Position numbers and translations under genes: made by a program. Positions 41,154 through 52,068 of a stretch of DNA of 64,000 nt are shown here, piece after piece; within the stretch, counting starts at the first letter, position 1; every line of letters begins with the position of its first letter. The stretch is from positions 13,096,968 to 13,160,967 of the forward strand of contig NC_056739.1 of the NCBI RefSeq assembly GCF_019279795.1, given 5' to 3'. The notes below the pieces were generated by a model that made no database searches, was not told the DNA's origin, and was given only the letters and a program-made list of their open reading frames with translations. Source of the stretch: Protopterus annectens. Lineage: Eukaryota; Chordata; Ceratodontiformes; Protopteridae.

Positions 41154-43106
41154 AACGGTGCAATGAGGATCATTTTGGATCTCAATGCGGTTGCTTTCTG
41201 AATTAGTTGCGGGATCAACGGAAAAGGAGGAAAGTCATAGAGAAGACCCCGGGGCCAAACGTGAACAAGAGCGTCTCTGAGGGGTTGGCCTGGCAGAGGA
41301 AAAAGTGTGAAGAAGTCGAGGCACTTGCTGTTTTGGGGGGTTGCGAAAAGGTCGCAGCAAGGCTGGCCCCACTTCCGAAAAATTCCGTCTGCTACCGCTT
41401 GATTTAGAGACCACTCGTGAGGCATGAGGATAGTTCTGCTCAATCTGTCTGCTATGACGTTGGACTTCCTGGGGATGTGCGTTCCTATCAGAAACCGTTG
41501 AGATGAAATCGCCCATTGCCAAAGTCTGAGTGCTTCTCGACAGAGGGGATAGGACCTTGTTCCGCCCTGCTTGTTTATGTACCACACCACAGACATATTG
41601 TCCGTTTGAATTGCTATAGTCCCCGTGGGAAGAGAGCTCTGAAGGGCTTGCAACGTCAAAAGCACCGCCCTCATCTCCAGGACATTTATGTGCAGGTGGC
41701 ATTCTGACTGTTGCCAAGTGCCCTGGTCCATCCTGCCCTGATAATGCCCCCCCCACCCGATCAGGGAGGCATCCGTTGTGACAGTGGCAACTGGAGGGGG
41801 GAAAACAATGGGTCTGCCCTGAAAAAGCTGAGGGGAAACCATCCACCAGGAGAGATGTTTCTTGCAAGATGGGATTATCCAAATGTTGTGGGTCATTGGT
41901 ATGAAGGAGCCTCATGTGGAAGCGGGCTAATGGAAGTAGAAGAATCGCCACCGCCATGAGGCCCAACACTTTCAATACTCGGTTGACCTGGACTTTGTTG
42001 GGCTGAAACAGGGGCTGAACATTCTGTCTTATGTCTGTCACTCTCTGGGGTGGTAGTGTTGCAGACATTTCTGTGGTGTTTAATACGGCGCCTATAAAGT
42101 TTATACATTGACAAGGCGACAAGGAGGACTTTGCAAAATTTATAGAAATACCCAGACTGTTGCAAAGCTGAATAGTGTAATCCCTGGCCATTATGAGATC
42201 CTGTTTGGTGGTAGCGGAAATGAGCCAGTCGTCTAAGTATGGAAACACCTGGAATCCTTTCTGTCTCAGGTGACCAGTGACCACTGCCAAACATTTGGTG
42301 AACACCCGGGGGGCTGTGGTGAGACCAAAGGGCAGGGCCCTGAATTGAAAATGACTGACTCCCAGCCGGAAGCGGAGAAACCTCCTGGAGCATCTGTGTA
42401 TCTTTATATGGTAGTATGCGTCCTGGAGGTCTAACGAGCACATCCAGTTGTCTCTGCCCAAAAAGGGTAGAATGGACTGCAGTGTTACCATCCGAAATTT
42501 TGTCTTTAGTACAGAGTTGTTTAACCTGTTGAGGTCCAAAATAGGTCTCCAATCTCCTGTCTTTTTTGGTACCAAAAAGAACCGGGAGTAAATTCCGGAT
42601 CCTAGCTGATCTGCTGGGACTGCCTGGATGACTCTTTTTTCTAACAGCTTTTTTATTTCTAGCTGAGCCTGACCCTTTTGTGCAGGTGGTACGTCTGGTA
42701 GGGGTTTTGGCGATTGTACCGGAGGGAAAATGAAAGGGATTTTGTAACCCTCGGATATGATCTTCTGTACCCATGTGTCTTGGGAGAGGGATTGCCAGGA
42801 TTCCGGGTACAGAGATAATCTTCCTCCGACTGCCTCCGAAGGCGGACAGTCGGGCAGCTTCTCAGGGATGCTGAAAGGGTTGGTCAGGAAAAGATTCCCT
42901 AGAACCCTGGTTCTGAGGACCCCCTCTGCCCCTAGGGTGGCGTCTGTTATTATTCTCCCCTCTGCCTCTAGGGGGAAATTCACCACGTGCGGCAGGTGCG
43001 ACTCCCTGAGGTTTGTGGAACCACATCTTTCCCCCCTTCTGTCCCTTAGGATAAGGTCTAGAAGGCGTGGAAAAACGGACTCCCACGGCAGAGAGAGTTT
43101 TACCAT
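40991..43106 (-). pseudogene. DIRS RT / RNase H / methyltransferase, one deletion (element I)
   Basis: The first block (43106 to about 41900) has LPDCPPSEAVGGRLSLYPE, FFLVPKKTGDWRPILDLN, motif A CSLDLQDAYYH, LPFGLTTAPRVF and YLDDWLISA. Near 41900 about 38-40 bases are missing relative to L (the WMLFTQW region), shifting the frame. The second block (41896-40991) has TTDASLIGWGGH, NVLEM, TDNMSVVWYINKQGG, VIADRLSR and the methyltransferase-like LLYDFPPFPLI and LIAPFWPQQVWFPFL. All catalytic positions of RT and RNase H are intact, so the deletion is the only obvious lesion. It overlaps gag by over 240 bases and the recombinase by about 160. Confidence 0.9.
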
Positions 43107-45087
43107 CTTGCTCGCATCTGGTGAGGGTATTCTTCACTTGAGGTCCGAACAATTCCGAACCGTCAAAGCGGGTGTTAGTGAAGGATGCCTTGAAGGGATC
43201 GGCAAAGTTACAGAGTCGCATCCAAGCGTGACATCTCAACGCAACGCCTGTGCCAGCGGCCCTACTCGCTCCATCGGCTGCATAAGAAATAAGCCGCATG
43301 GAGGAGTTAACAATGGAGTTCAGGGTAGCCAGCTGAGAGTTTATTTTGTCCTTAAACCCCGCAGCAGAAGGATCCTGTACCGTTTCACCCAACTCTTTGA
43401 GCAAGTCTCTCTGAAGGCGGGAGAAATGACATAAATAGTTCAGCGATCGCATAGAAAAGGTCGCTGAAGCAAAGGTCCGCTTGCCGTACCTGTCCATGGT
43501 CCTGGACTCTTTGTTAGGAGGATGAACAGATACAGAAGGATCAGCCAATTCCTTCTTAGTGGCTGCTGCTACCACCATAGCATCGACTGAAACACCTTTG
43601 GTGAGAAAAGATTTGTCATCTGGTGCAGAAATAAATTTAGAAGGCCTCCTAGGGGTAGGTTCCATTGAATCAGGAGCTGCCCACGCCTTTCTAGCCACTA
43701 CCTCCATTAGTGGGTCGAAAGGGGGAGACACCCAGGAGGTGGAAGGGCGAGATCCAAAAGCGTCAAGGTAAACCAACTCGTCCTCGGAAGGTTTGAGAGT
43801 GGACCAATTTCCCCTCTGTCTTAGGATTTCCAGGATGTCTGAAAAGGAGACATCCTCAGAGGGGGATCTGGGGGAACCTTCCGACTCATCCAAGTAGGTG
43901 TCCGACGTGACAGACTCGGGGGAGTCTATGTGCTTCCTCTTGCACTTTCTTTTCCTAGGGGGTTCCCCTGAAACTTCAGGGGAGCCCTCGGAAGAGGAGG
44001 AGACACCCAAGGTGGGTACCCCACACTTTGGATCTCTGCTGACAGGTGCAAGAGAATGGCCAGAGACCGTAACAGGCACTATAGAGTGAGGAGCCACAGA
44101 ACTTAACCTTGGAGTGGCCACTGGGTCCAGCACACTCCTCATCACCTCGAAGGCTCCCACAACAGATACCAAAGGCAGCACTGGCACCGAAGAGACCGGA
44201 ACCACCCCCGGAACCAACAGAGAAGGCTCCGAGAATGATGGGGCCGAAGTAACCAGAGCCAAAGCTCCGAGAGGGAGAGCAGGGTCAGACAAGGGTCTGA
44301 TGCCACTCGCCCCCTCGGAGCCAACAATGGAGTCTCGGCGCCCGGACCTCTCCACGGATGGAACCAATGAAGAGGTTGGAGCCGATGACACCGGAGCCGA
44401 AGGAGGAAGTATCGGCTCCGACGTGGGCAAGGTCACGGTTCCAACAAACTCTGGCTCCGAGCTCGAGAGATGAGTCGGAGGACGAATGCATAGCTGTATC
44501 AAAGGAGCCACAGTCTGGTGAGATGGGCTCTGGAGCATTTGGGCCAGCACCTGAGATTTTATAAGTCTACTAACCACTCTCTCAATGTCGTGGTCGGAGA
44601 GCCTGGATGACCTCGATGAATGAGTCCTATGACTCCGCTCCGATAAGAGAGGGGACCTCGGAGCTGATCTAACAGACTCTAGCGAAGGGGACCTAGAGCG
44701 CTTGCGCGCTGGGGTCGGCTCTGATGATGGTTTCAGAGCGGAAACCACTTTGCTCGCCTCGGAGCCAGCTGGAACTGAGGTCGGAGCCGTCTCGATAACG
44801 CCAGCCCTCAGCTCAGAAGCTGGAGCCGAGGGTTTGGCGTTTTTTGACAACTTCCCCGAGCCAGACTTGGACGGGGAGTCATCAGGCTTTAACAAGCCCC
44901 TTAGGATGAGCTTGTTACGCCTTTGCTGCAGGACTCTTGAACTAAATCCGTGACAAATGGAACAAGAGTCCTGCAGGTGTAAAGGCCCCAAGCAATAGAC
45001 ACAAGAAGTGTGACCGTCTGTCAGAGACATTTTCTGACAGCACGAGTCACACTTCTTGAATCCCGAAACCTTAGGATCCTTTGACAT
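42862..45087 (-). CDS. DIRS Gag, intact 741-residue frame (element I)
   Basis: The best-preserved Gag here. The start is chosen at the ATG at 45087 (MSKDPKVSGFKKC), which matches the starts of L, E and D; the frame is also open 13 codons upstream. Domains: zinc module at residues 11-45 with all eight ligands; Ser/Pro-rich linker to about residue 370 with repeated SAP/SEP; a basic patch PPRKRKCKRKHID; an acidic block; DVSFSDILEILRQRGNW; a conserved helical domain (VDAMVVAAATKKEL, LRSLNYLCHFSRLQRDLLKE); and an RG-rich tail ending PFQHP. Likely particle-forming and RNA-binding, with the KRKH patch a candidate nuclear signal (inference). Confidence 0.9.
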   Translation of the reverse strand: MSKDPKVSGFKKCDSCCQKMSLTDGHTSCVYCLGPLHLQDSCSICHGFSSRVLQQRRNKLILRGLLKPDDSPSKSGSGKLSKNAKPSAPASELRAGVIETAPTSVPAGSEASKVVSALKPSSEPTPARKRSRSPSLESVRSAPRSPLLSERSHRTHSSRSSRLSDHDIERVVSRLIKSQVLAQMLQSPSHQTVAPLIQLCIRPPTHLSSSEPEFVGTVTLPTSEPILPPSAPVSSAPTSSLVPSVERSGRRDSIVGSEGASGIRPLSDPALPLGALALVTSAPSFSEPSLLVPGVVPVSSVPVLPLVSVVGAFEVMRSVLDPVATPRLSSVAPHSIVPVTVSGHSLAPVSRDPKCGVPTLGVSSSSEGSPEVSGEPPRKRKCKRKHIDSPESVTSDTYLDESEGSPRSPSEDVSFSDILEILRQRGNWSTLKPSEDELVYLDAFGSRPSTSWVSPPFDPLMEVVARKAWAAPDSMEPTPRRPSKFISAPDDKSFLTKGVSVDAMVVAAATKKELADPSVSVHPPNKESRTMDRYGKRTFASATFSMRSLNYLCHFSRLQRDLLKELGETVQDPSAAGFKDKINSQLATLNSIVNSSMRLISYAADGASRAAGTGVALRCHAWMRLCNFADPFKASFTNTRFDGSELFGPQVKNTLTRCEQDGKTLSAVGVRFSTPSRPYPKGQKGGKMWFHKPQGVAPAARGEFPPRGRGENNNRRHPRGRGGPQNQGSRESFPDQPFQHP

Positions 45088-45543
45088 CCTGACAAAAAAA
45101 GGAACACAGTCATCCCACACACACACACTTAATTAAGTTAAGTAGAACTGACTAAAAAAGACCCACACACACACTGAAAGGGGTGGGGGAAAACTAAGGA
45201 AAAGCCCGTAGGCCCAAGATAAAAAACTAACTAAGAAGGGAAAAAGGGCTATTGAAAAGGGTAAGGCAGTTAGAAGGGACCTAAAGAAGGGTAGCTAACT
45301 GGAAAAAAACTACTAAAACTGAATATAATCTGAAAATTCACTTACTGACCAGAGCCGGTAAAAACAGACTACCTCGCAGAGCTGCAACGAGATCTGGGGA
45401 GTGAGCGCATGGTATTGTGGGATATAGGGCTGCCTAGAGCCGGTAAAAATAGCTCTCGAGCTATAGTATATGCCGAGTCGGAGTCGAGGATCGGCTCCGA
45501 ACCCATCCAGCAAGAATGAAGACGAGAATGACAACTTAACATT
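45088..45543 (-). repeat. 5' leader and right terminal repeat of element I
   Basis: The non-coding leader carries CACACACA runs and purine-rich sequence to about 45340. The terminal repeat then runs to 45543, with GGAGTCGAGGATCGGCTCC (one mismatch hairpin) near 45480. Confidence 0.82.
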
Positions 45544-45829
45544 TACATATAAAGAGAAAGGAGAAATGTCAGTATGTAACATACTAGAAGATCTTAAAGA
45601 AGACAATTTCTAGAATATAAGGAAGTTCACTAATCCTTTAGAATCTCTCCAATTCAACCAGGAAACCTGTGGAAGGGGGATGGAGGGAGAGGATATGAGG
45701 AGAGATGAAAAAAATTGACAATACAAATGGAATGTTCTGGTGAGTACATAACTTCTTTATCTGATATTGTAAAATTTTCATCTCCTCCTCACATATGGGA
45801 CCAAGTCCGAGCTACCTTTACCCCGGGTG
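45544..45829. repeat. J terminal/internal repeat with ICR
   Basis: The ICR of J (about 45695-45800) contains TTCTGGTGAGTACATAACTT joined to TTATCTGATATTG. Its left half pairs with J's left end at 39290, apart from a small insertion. The preceding 150 bases are non-coding. Confidence 0.7.
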
Positions 45830-46451
45830 GATTCACGGGAGAATATTCCTCAGAACTATCGCACCAAATGAGGCTCTTCCCCTGGAGACCAAATCTAACT
45901 TGCAATGAGTGATAAAGGTATGATGGTTTGCCTAAGTGGCTGCTGCGCATATATCATTCAAGCAGGCATTTTTCTGGAAGACTGCAGATGTGGCCCATAG
46001 CCTGGTAGAATGAGCCCGAATGGACAACTAAAAAGCCATTTTGATAAGGTGACTTTGTAAACTGGTAGGCCTTTCTTAGGGCCTGCAATGCAATAAGCAA
46101 TTGGTTTGTTTTCCGAAACTCTATGTGAATAAAAACGTAACTGTCCATGAACATCCAACAAATGTAGTACACATTTGCCATTATTAGTAAAATTAGGGAA
46201 GAAAACAGGCAAATGTATAGTCTGATTAATATTTGTTTGAGAAACAACTCTGGGCAAGAAAGAAGGGCTGGTATGCAAACAGAGACTGTCTTTATGAAAA
46301 AACAAATAAGAAGGCTGTGAAGATAGGGCTTGAATTTCCAATATCCATCTTGCAGATGTGATGGCCACCAAAAAGGGAGTTTTCCATGAAAGGAACTTAA
46401 TATCACAAGGTGCTGCAGGTTTGAAGGGTGATTGACCAATCAGGTGTAGTA
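45830..46451 (-). pseudogene. DIRS tyrosine recombinase 3' part (element J), decayed
   Basis: Reading from 46451 down: FKPAAPCDIKFLSWKTPFLVAITSAR, then WILEIQALS in place of RVSELQALS (box I Arg lost), YLFFHKDSLCLH, and a HLLDVHGQLRFYSH segment before the frame breaks. The HSTR and HYKLD boxes are barely recognisable near 46000-45900. It ends at K's insertion on the 5' side. Confidence 0.75.
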
Positions 46452-46848
46452 TTAGAAGTTATGTACTTACCATAACATTCCATCTGAGTAGGTGGATTCA
46501 TTTGTCTGCAACCTGTGAGTTATGGATCCGATATCGGATCCGCATGGTTTATCCAGCTATGAATCCGAGCTCTTAGCTCCTCCCCTCACCCATAATGCCC
46601 TGCTCTCCCTACATGACCTCAGATCGAGTTTGCCCTGAACCAAAAATACCCTAAAAAGGGTAACACATAATATGCAGGAAACTGACAAGGCCAGGGGGAT
46701 AGGAGGGCGGGATGGTTGCAGACAAATGAATCCACCTACTCAGATGGAACATTATGGTAAGTACATAACTTCTAAATCTGAAGTAGGAGATTCATTTGTC
46801 TGCAAACTGTGGGACAGAGTCCCCAGCTACCTGAATCTTGGGCGGCCG
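46452..46848. repeat. Left terminal repeat and ICR of element K
   Basis: The repeat runs from 46452 to about 46640, with the perfect palindrome GGATCCGATATCGGATCC at 46524-46541. The ICR is at 46715-46815. No gene. Confidence 0.86.
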
Positions 46849-47960
46849 TCATGGAAGGATATTCCAGAGCACCGCGGAGCCAAAGGATGCACTACCTCTA
46901 GATGTGATATCCAGCTTGTAATGAGAAATAAAGGTATGAGATGAAGCCCGAGTGGCTGCTGAACAAATATCATCCAGAGGAATCCTAGCTCTAAAGGCCG
47001 CTGAGGTAGAAACTGACCGGGTCGAATGGGCATGGACTGCCTCCGGTGCGGGCCTTCCAGAAGCTTGGTAAGCTAAAAGAATGCACTGCGAAATCCATCG
47101 TGACAAGGAGACTTTGGAAATTGGTTTACCCAAATTGAATTTGGCAAAGGAAATGAACAACTGGTCGGATTGCCTATGACCAGCTGTCCTGTTAAGATAA
47201 AAACGAAGCTGCCTGTGAACATCCAAGGAATGCAGCTTGTAGTCGCCCTTGTTCTGATATTTAGGAAAGAAAACAGGGAGGTTAATGGACTGATTAATGT
47301 TTGCTTCTGAAGCTACCTTAGGAAGAAAGGAGGGATTGGTCCTGAGGTATACGTGGTCCGGATGGAAGACCAAGTAAGGAGGCTTCATGGATAAGGCTTG
47401 AAGTTCCGAAACCCTCTTGGCCGAAGTAATGTCTACTATAAAAGCAGTCTTCAGGGACAAGAATTTAAGCTCTACCGTAGCCGCAGGCTCGAAGGGGGGA
47501 GCGGTCAAGGCCTGAAGAACCAAAGAAAGATCCCACGGTGGAACCGTCTGCTTGACAGGGGGTCTAAGGAGAAAGGTGCCTTTTAGGAAGATTTTACATA
47601 ATTTGGCGGACATAAGAGGTCCAGAGTCATGACCAACATGATAGTGTGAAATGGCCGCAAGCTGCACTCTAACCGTTGAACTACTGGCACCATCATTAAA
47701 AAGAGTGGTTAGGAAGTCTAGCACTAGAGGAAGGGGAACCGTGAAGGGATCTAGACCCTGCCGCTCCACCCAAATGGAGAATCGTTTCCATTTACTGTGG
47801 TAAACTTTTCTGGTAGATGGTTTATGAGCCGCTACCAGGATGGCCTTAATGGGGGACGAGATACCGGGAGTCCTAATTAGGAGTGGAACTGGAGCAGCCA
47901 AGCAGTTAACTTCAGGTTGTCCAGATTCGGAATTGGTAGGTTCGATGGGTGTGATATCAG
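46849..47960 (-). CDS. DIRS tyrosine recombinase, intact frame (element K)
   Basis: Open through RTPGISSPIKAILVAAHKPSTRKVYHSKWKRFSIW, STVRVQLAAISHYH and CKIFLKGTFLLRPP, then SAKRVSELQALS (box I Arg kept), AHSTRSVSTSAAF and HYKLDITSRGSASF, ending LWNILP. The frame is open upstream over RT to 48822, so the start is approximate, and there is no ATG equivalent to that in A. All catalytic residues are present, so this gene could still encode an active enzyme; the substitutions FIVDITSA and AATRAS at conserved spots argue for some decay. Confidence 0.88.
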
Positions 47961-49880
47961 ATCCGGAATGGGATCTAGAATCCAAGGTGGATTCACCGAG
48001 TGAGACCTTAGGAAAGGGAACCAGATCTGTCGAGGCCAGAATGGGGCAATGAGGATCATTCTGCACCCCAACCGAGAGGCTTTCTGAAGAACTTGGAGCA
48101 TCAGAGGTAAAGGGGGGTAAGCGTAAAGAAGACCGGGAGGCCAAGCATGCACCAGAGCGTCTCTCGGGGAATCCCCTGGAGGAGGGATTGGAGTGAAAAA
48201 ACTGTTGCACTTGGTGTTTAAGGGAGACGCAAAGAGATCGCAACAAGGAGTTCCCCACCGTGCGAAGATACGTTTCGCTACTTGAGCATTGAGAGACCAC
48301 TCGTATGGGGAGAGAATGGTGCGAACTGAACTTGTCCGCAAGGATGTTGGACCGACCCGGAATATGCGTTGCAATGAGAAAGTGGTTGGTGGAGATCGCC
48401 CATTCCCACACTCTCATGGCTTCCCGACATAGAGGATAAGATCTGGTTCCCCCCTGTTTGTTGATGTACCAGACCACCGACATGTTGTCTGACTGAATCG
48501 CAATTGTTCCAAGGGGAAGAAAGTCTTGAAGTGCTCGCAACGCCAAGAGCACTGCTCTCATCTCTAGAACATTGATATGCAGGGAGGTCTCTGAGTCGTT
48601 CCACGTGCCTTGGACCGTCCGGCCTGCAAAATGCCCCCCCACCCGAGGCGGGAGGCGTCCGTGGTCACTGTGACGAGAGGGGGAGAAGCACAAAAGGGGC
48701 GGCCTCCGTGGAGATCCTGAGAATGGAGCCACCACAAGAGAGACCATTTGCATGCCTTGCTGATCGCAATGGGATGATGCAGAGGTAGAGCAAGGTAAGA
48801 CCACTGAACTTGAAGTGTCCACTGAAGGACCCGCATGTTGAATCTGGCGAGTGGAAGAAGAGATATCGCTGCCGCCATGGACCGTAGAGCCCTCAGGACC
48901 AATTCCGCCGGAACTGAGCTGGAGTGGAGGATGGCCCGCACCTGGAGTCGCAGATTCTGGACTCTGTCAGCTGTGAGAAAGGCTCTTAACTCCCTCGTGT
49001 CCAACCTGGCACCTATAAAATCTATCAACTGAGTAGGAGCCAGGTTGGATTTTGCTACGTTTATTGTGATGCCCAGGCGGGGAGCTAGATGAAGAAAGGA
49101 GTCTCGCGCCAAGGATAGTAGATGCCTTGTTGGGGCGGTAAGAAGCCAGTCGTCCAGGTACGGAAAGACCTGCACCCCCTGAAGCCTCAGGTGGGCCGCA
49201 ACCACTGCTAATACTTTGGTGAACACCCTGGGGGCTGTGGTGAGACCAAAGGGAAGGACCCTGAACTGGTAGTGACTGGCTCCCAGCCGGAAGCGAAGAA
49301 ACCTCCTGGAGTGCCTGTCCATTAGTATGTGGTAGTACGCATCCTTGAGGTTTATAGAGCACATCCAGTGATTCTCTCCCAGGAGGGGGAAGATGGATTG
49401 CAAAGTGACCATTTGGAACTTCTCCTTGGGAACTGCCAGGTTTAACAGGGACAGGTCTAAAATTGGTCTTTGGTCCCCCATCTTTTTTGGCACTAAAAAG
49501 AACCTGGAGTAAAACCCTGATCCGATCTGGTCTGGGGGGACGGGCTGGATGGCTCTTTTCCCCAGCAGATGGCCAATTTCTGCTGAAGCGGCCTCCCACT
49601 GACTGGGTGGAACGTCGGGGAGGGATTTTAATTTTGGAATGTGATGAAAGGGGATCTTGTATCCTCTGGATATAATGCGGAGGACCCAGCGGTCTGATGT
49701 TATGGACTCCCATGCCACTAGGTGCTCTGAAAAACGTCCCCCGACTGCCTCCAGAGTGGAGCAGTCGGGCAACCCCTCAGGGCTGCTGCGCGGGCCGTTC
49801 AGAGAAAGGTTCTCTGGACCCGAAATTCCTGGGAGCCCCTCTGCCCCTGGGGCGGCGTCCTCCCTGTCCTCCTCTGCCAT
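47877..49880 (-). pseudogene. DIRS RT / RNase H / methyltransferase (element K), motif A Asp to Asn
   Basis: The first block (49880 to about 48640) has SSPEGLPDCSTLEAVGGRF, FFLVPKKMGDQRPILDLS, motif A CSINLKDAYYH with Asn for the catalytic Asp, LPFGLTTAPRVF, intact YLDDWLLTA, and TTDASRLGWGG. At the GWGG C/G-run (about 48640) the frame shifts for the RNase H middle (NVLEM, SDNMSVVWYINKQGG, ILADK) and shifts back near 48330. The methyltransferase-like tail then reads TILSPYEWSLN, LLYAYPPLPLM, LIAPFWPRQIWFPFL to 47877. RT is predicted dead even without the frameshifts. Confidence 0.88.
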
Positions 49881-52068
49881 GGAAGGACTGGTTGTCCGGA
49901 GCGGGTTGGGATTGCTGCGACTTCCGGAACCACATCTTCTTCAGGCCCTTTTGGTTCCTAGAGTAGGACCTCTGGGGCACAGAGAAGCGGATTCCGACGG
50001 CAGACAGCATCTTCCTGTCCTTTTCGCTCTGGGTCAAGGTGTCGCAAAACGTTTTGCCAAAAAGGGCAGAACCATCAAAGGGGGCGTTCGCGAAGGACGC
50101 CTTGAAGGGCTCCGTGAAATCGCAATGACGGAGCCAGGCCTGGTGTCTAGTGACTAGGCCTACTCCTGCAGCTCTAGCGGCTCCCTCAGTAGCATGGGAC
50201 AGCAACCGCATAGAGGTATTCGTCACGGATCGAAGAGTGGCCATACGGGTGGAGTGCAAAAGTTTGTCCTCCTCCGACATGGACTCTGGGGGGGATGCAG
50301 CGTATTCTTTAATAAGATCGCGCTGCATCCTGGTAACATGTGCCAAGTAGTTGAGCGCCCTCACCGAGAAGGTCGCTGAACTAAACATTCGCTTCCCCAA
50401 GCGGTCCATCATCCGAGACTCCTTGCTCGGAGGATGGACTGAAGGACTCTCCTGGGCGAGTTCCTTCTTGGTGGCTGCTGCCGTCAACATGGCATCTACC
50501 GGAGGCCCCTTACTCCAGTGGGCATGGTCTGCAGGGGGGCTAAGGATTCTGTCTGGCCTTTTGGGGATTGGCTCCACGGTGCCCGGTTCCTTCCACGCCC
50601 TGATGGTAATAAGGTCCACCAGGGGGTCAGCAGGAGGGGACACCCAAGAGGTAGACGGGCCCGCTTTGAATGCCTCCAAGAACACGGACTCATTCGAGGA
50701 AGACTTGGGGCAGACCACCCACCCCTTATGCGAAGCATTTCCATGATGTCTCCAAAGGAGACATCCTTGGGGGGTGATCTTGGGGAGCCTTCCCCTTCCT
50801 CCAAATCCGTGTCTTCTGTGAGAGACTCGGGGGAGTCTATGTGCCTCCTTTTACACATATGCTTGCGAGGTGCTTCCTCGGGGGGGGCTGTCCGAGGAGC
50901 CCTCGCAAGCAGTGTCTTGTTCCAATGGAACAGCTTGGGGCATTGAAGCGGGCTGTCCCAGTGGCCGGATGGTGGAAGCCTGACCCAGTGCAGATGGAGC
51001 GCGGGAAGGAGCCGAAGCAAGTGCCGGGGGTCCGGAAGTCCTTAACAGAGCCCTCTCCACTACATCAAAAGCCGAAGGGGAGCCAGCCTCGACCAAAGGA
51101 TCCGAAAGTCGGCTCCCCCTCGGATCCGAAGAGTGGATCGGAGCCGGCCCCGAGACACTCGGATCCGAGGGATGAGTGCTCTCCGGTACAGACGGCGCCG
51201 AAGGCACACTAAGTCCCCCTGATCCGAAGCTTGGAGCCAGGCTCCGAGAGGTCGGATCCGAAACACTCGAGGGCAGGGTCGGATCCGAAGTACCTAGTAC
51301 TATCGGCGCCGACCCACCCCCGGCTCCGAAGCTGCCCGGCTCCAAACGCTCCGAACCTGGGTAGCGGGTCGAAGAAGGAGCTATAGGCTTGAAATATGGG
51401 GTTGAGCTCCCCCCCAGAGGGGGGGGGGCAGGAGCACTCCCATCTGCATCGGGGCCTGGATGAACCTTCTCATCATCCGGTCAAGATTGGCGTCAGAAAG
51501 GCTATACGTAGACCTCGAAGAGGCTACCGAGGTAGGCCTTGAGTGCCTCCTCGATAGCCTTGACGGAGATTGGGTCTCTTCCTCCTCAGGCCCCGGTGAA
51601 AAGCAGACTGGAGACCAGAGCCGAGGGGGGGGGGGGGAGAGCCAGCAGCCAAGGAGGCCGGAGGAGAAGCCCGCTTAGCTGGCGGGGCCGAAACGGAGGT
51701 CTCGGCCCACCACTTGTGGTGCTTCTCTCTCTCTGGTCCTTTTTTCTTGCTTCCCTGTCCTCCAACCCAGCAGAGGGAGGTTGAGTCCCAGGTGGAGGAG
51801 GGGGAGCAGGCGAGGAGGGAACTGTAGCAACAGAACCCACCACCGGAGTGGAGGCCGAAGCCGAGTCTGGGGGTAGAAGTCCCGCCAGGACTAACTTCGA
51901 CCTCCGCTCCTTCAATGCCCTGGGGTTGAACCCTGCACAAATGGAACATCCAGAAATGAGGTGTTCAACCCCAAGGCATCGAACGCACCGAGTTTGGCCA
52001 TCAGCAGGGGAAAGCTTATGGCCACACTCGGTGCACTTCGAGAAAATTGCCTTAGGGGCTTCAGACAT
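49777..52068 (-). pseudogene. DIRS Gag, frameshifted (element K)
   Basis: The ATG at 52068 gives MSEAPKAIFSKC. The zinc module has normal spacing but Gln replaces the first His (ADGQTRC). A run of about 14 G at 51625-51640 shifts the frame. The linker is rich in SDP tripeptides whose DNA repeats TCGGATCCG (five GGATCCGA copies in 51099-51288). After breaks near 50860 and 50700, the block 50718-49777 has SWVSPPADPLVDLI, VDAMLTAAATKKEL, LGKRMFSSATFSVRALNYL and an RGG tail ending RPAQQP. The A-family tail motif is shared with the gag fragment at 1-231. Confidence 0.85.

Larger units (their letters stand above)
39456..45543 (-). mobile_element. DIRS element I, complete copy
   Basis: Starts AAGAAGTTATGTCTTACC at 39456 and ends ACAACTTAACATT at 45543. 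The ICR (39845-39945) joins the complements of both ends (CATAACTTCTT next to AATGTTAAGTTG). Gag is one intact frame and the recombinase is one intact frame; RT has a single small deletion. I and L are close relatives. Host J resumes at 45544 with no duplicated bases. Confidence 0.92.

Noticed and set aside
44114..44473. Long open frames on the strand opposite gag, seen in D, E, I and L (for example 19000-19476, 24497-25024)
   Set aside because: They mirror the TCGGAGCCG/TCGGCTCCG repeats of the gag linker, whose reverse complement also lacks stops. No domain or start context supports them.
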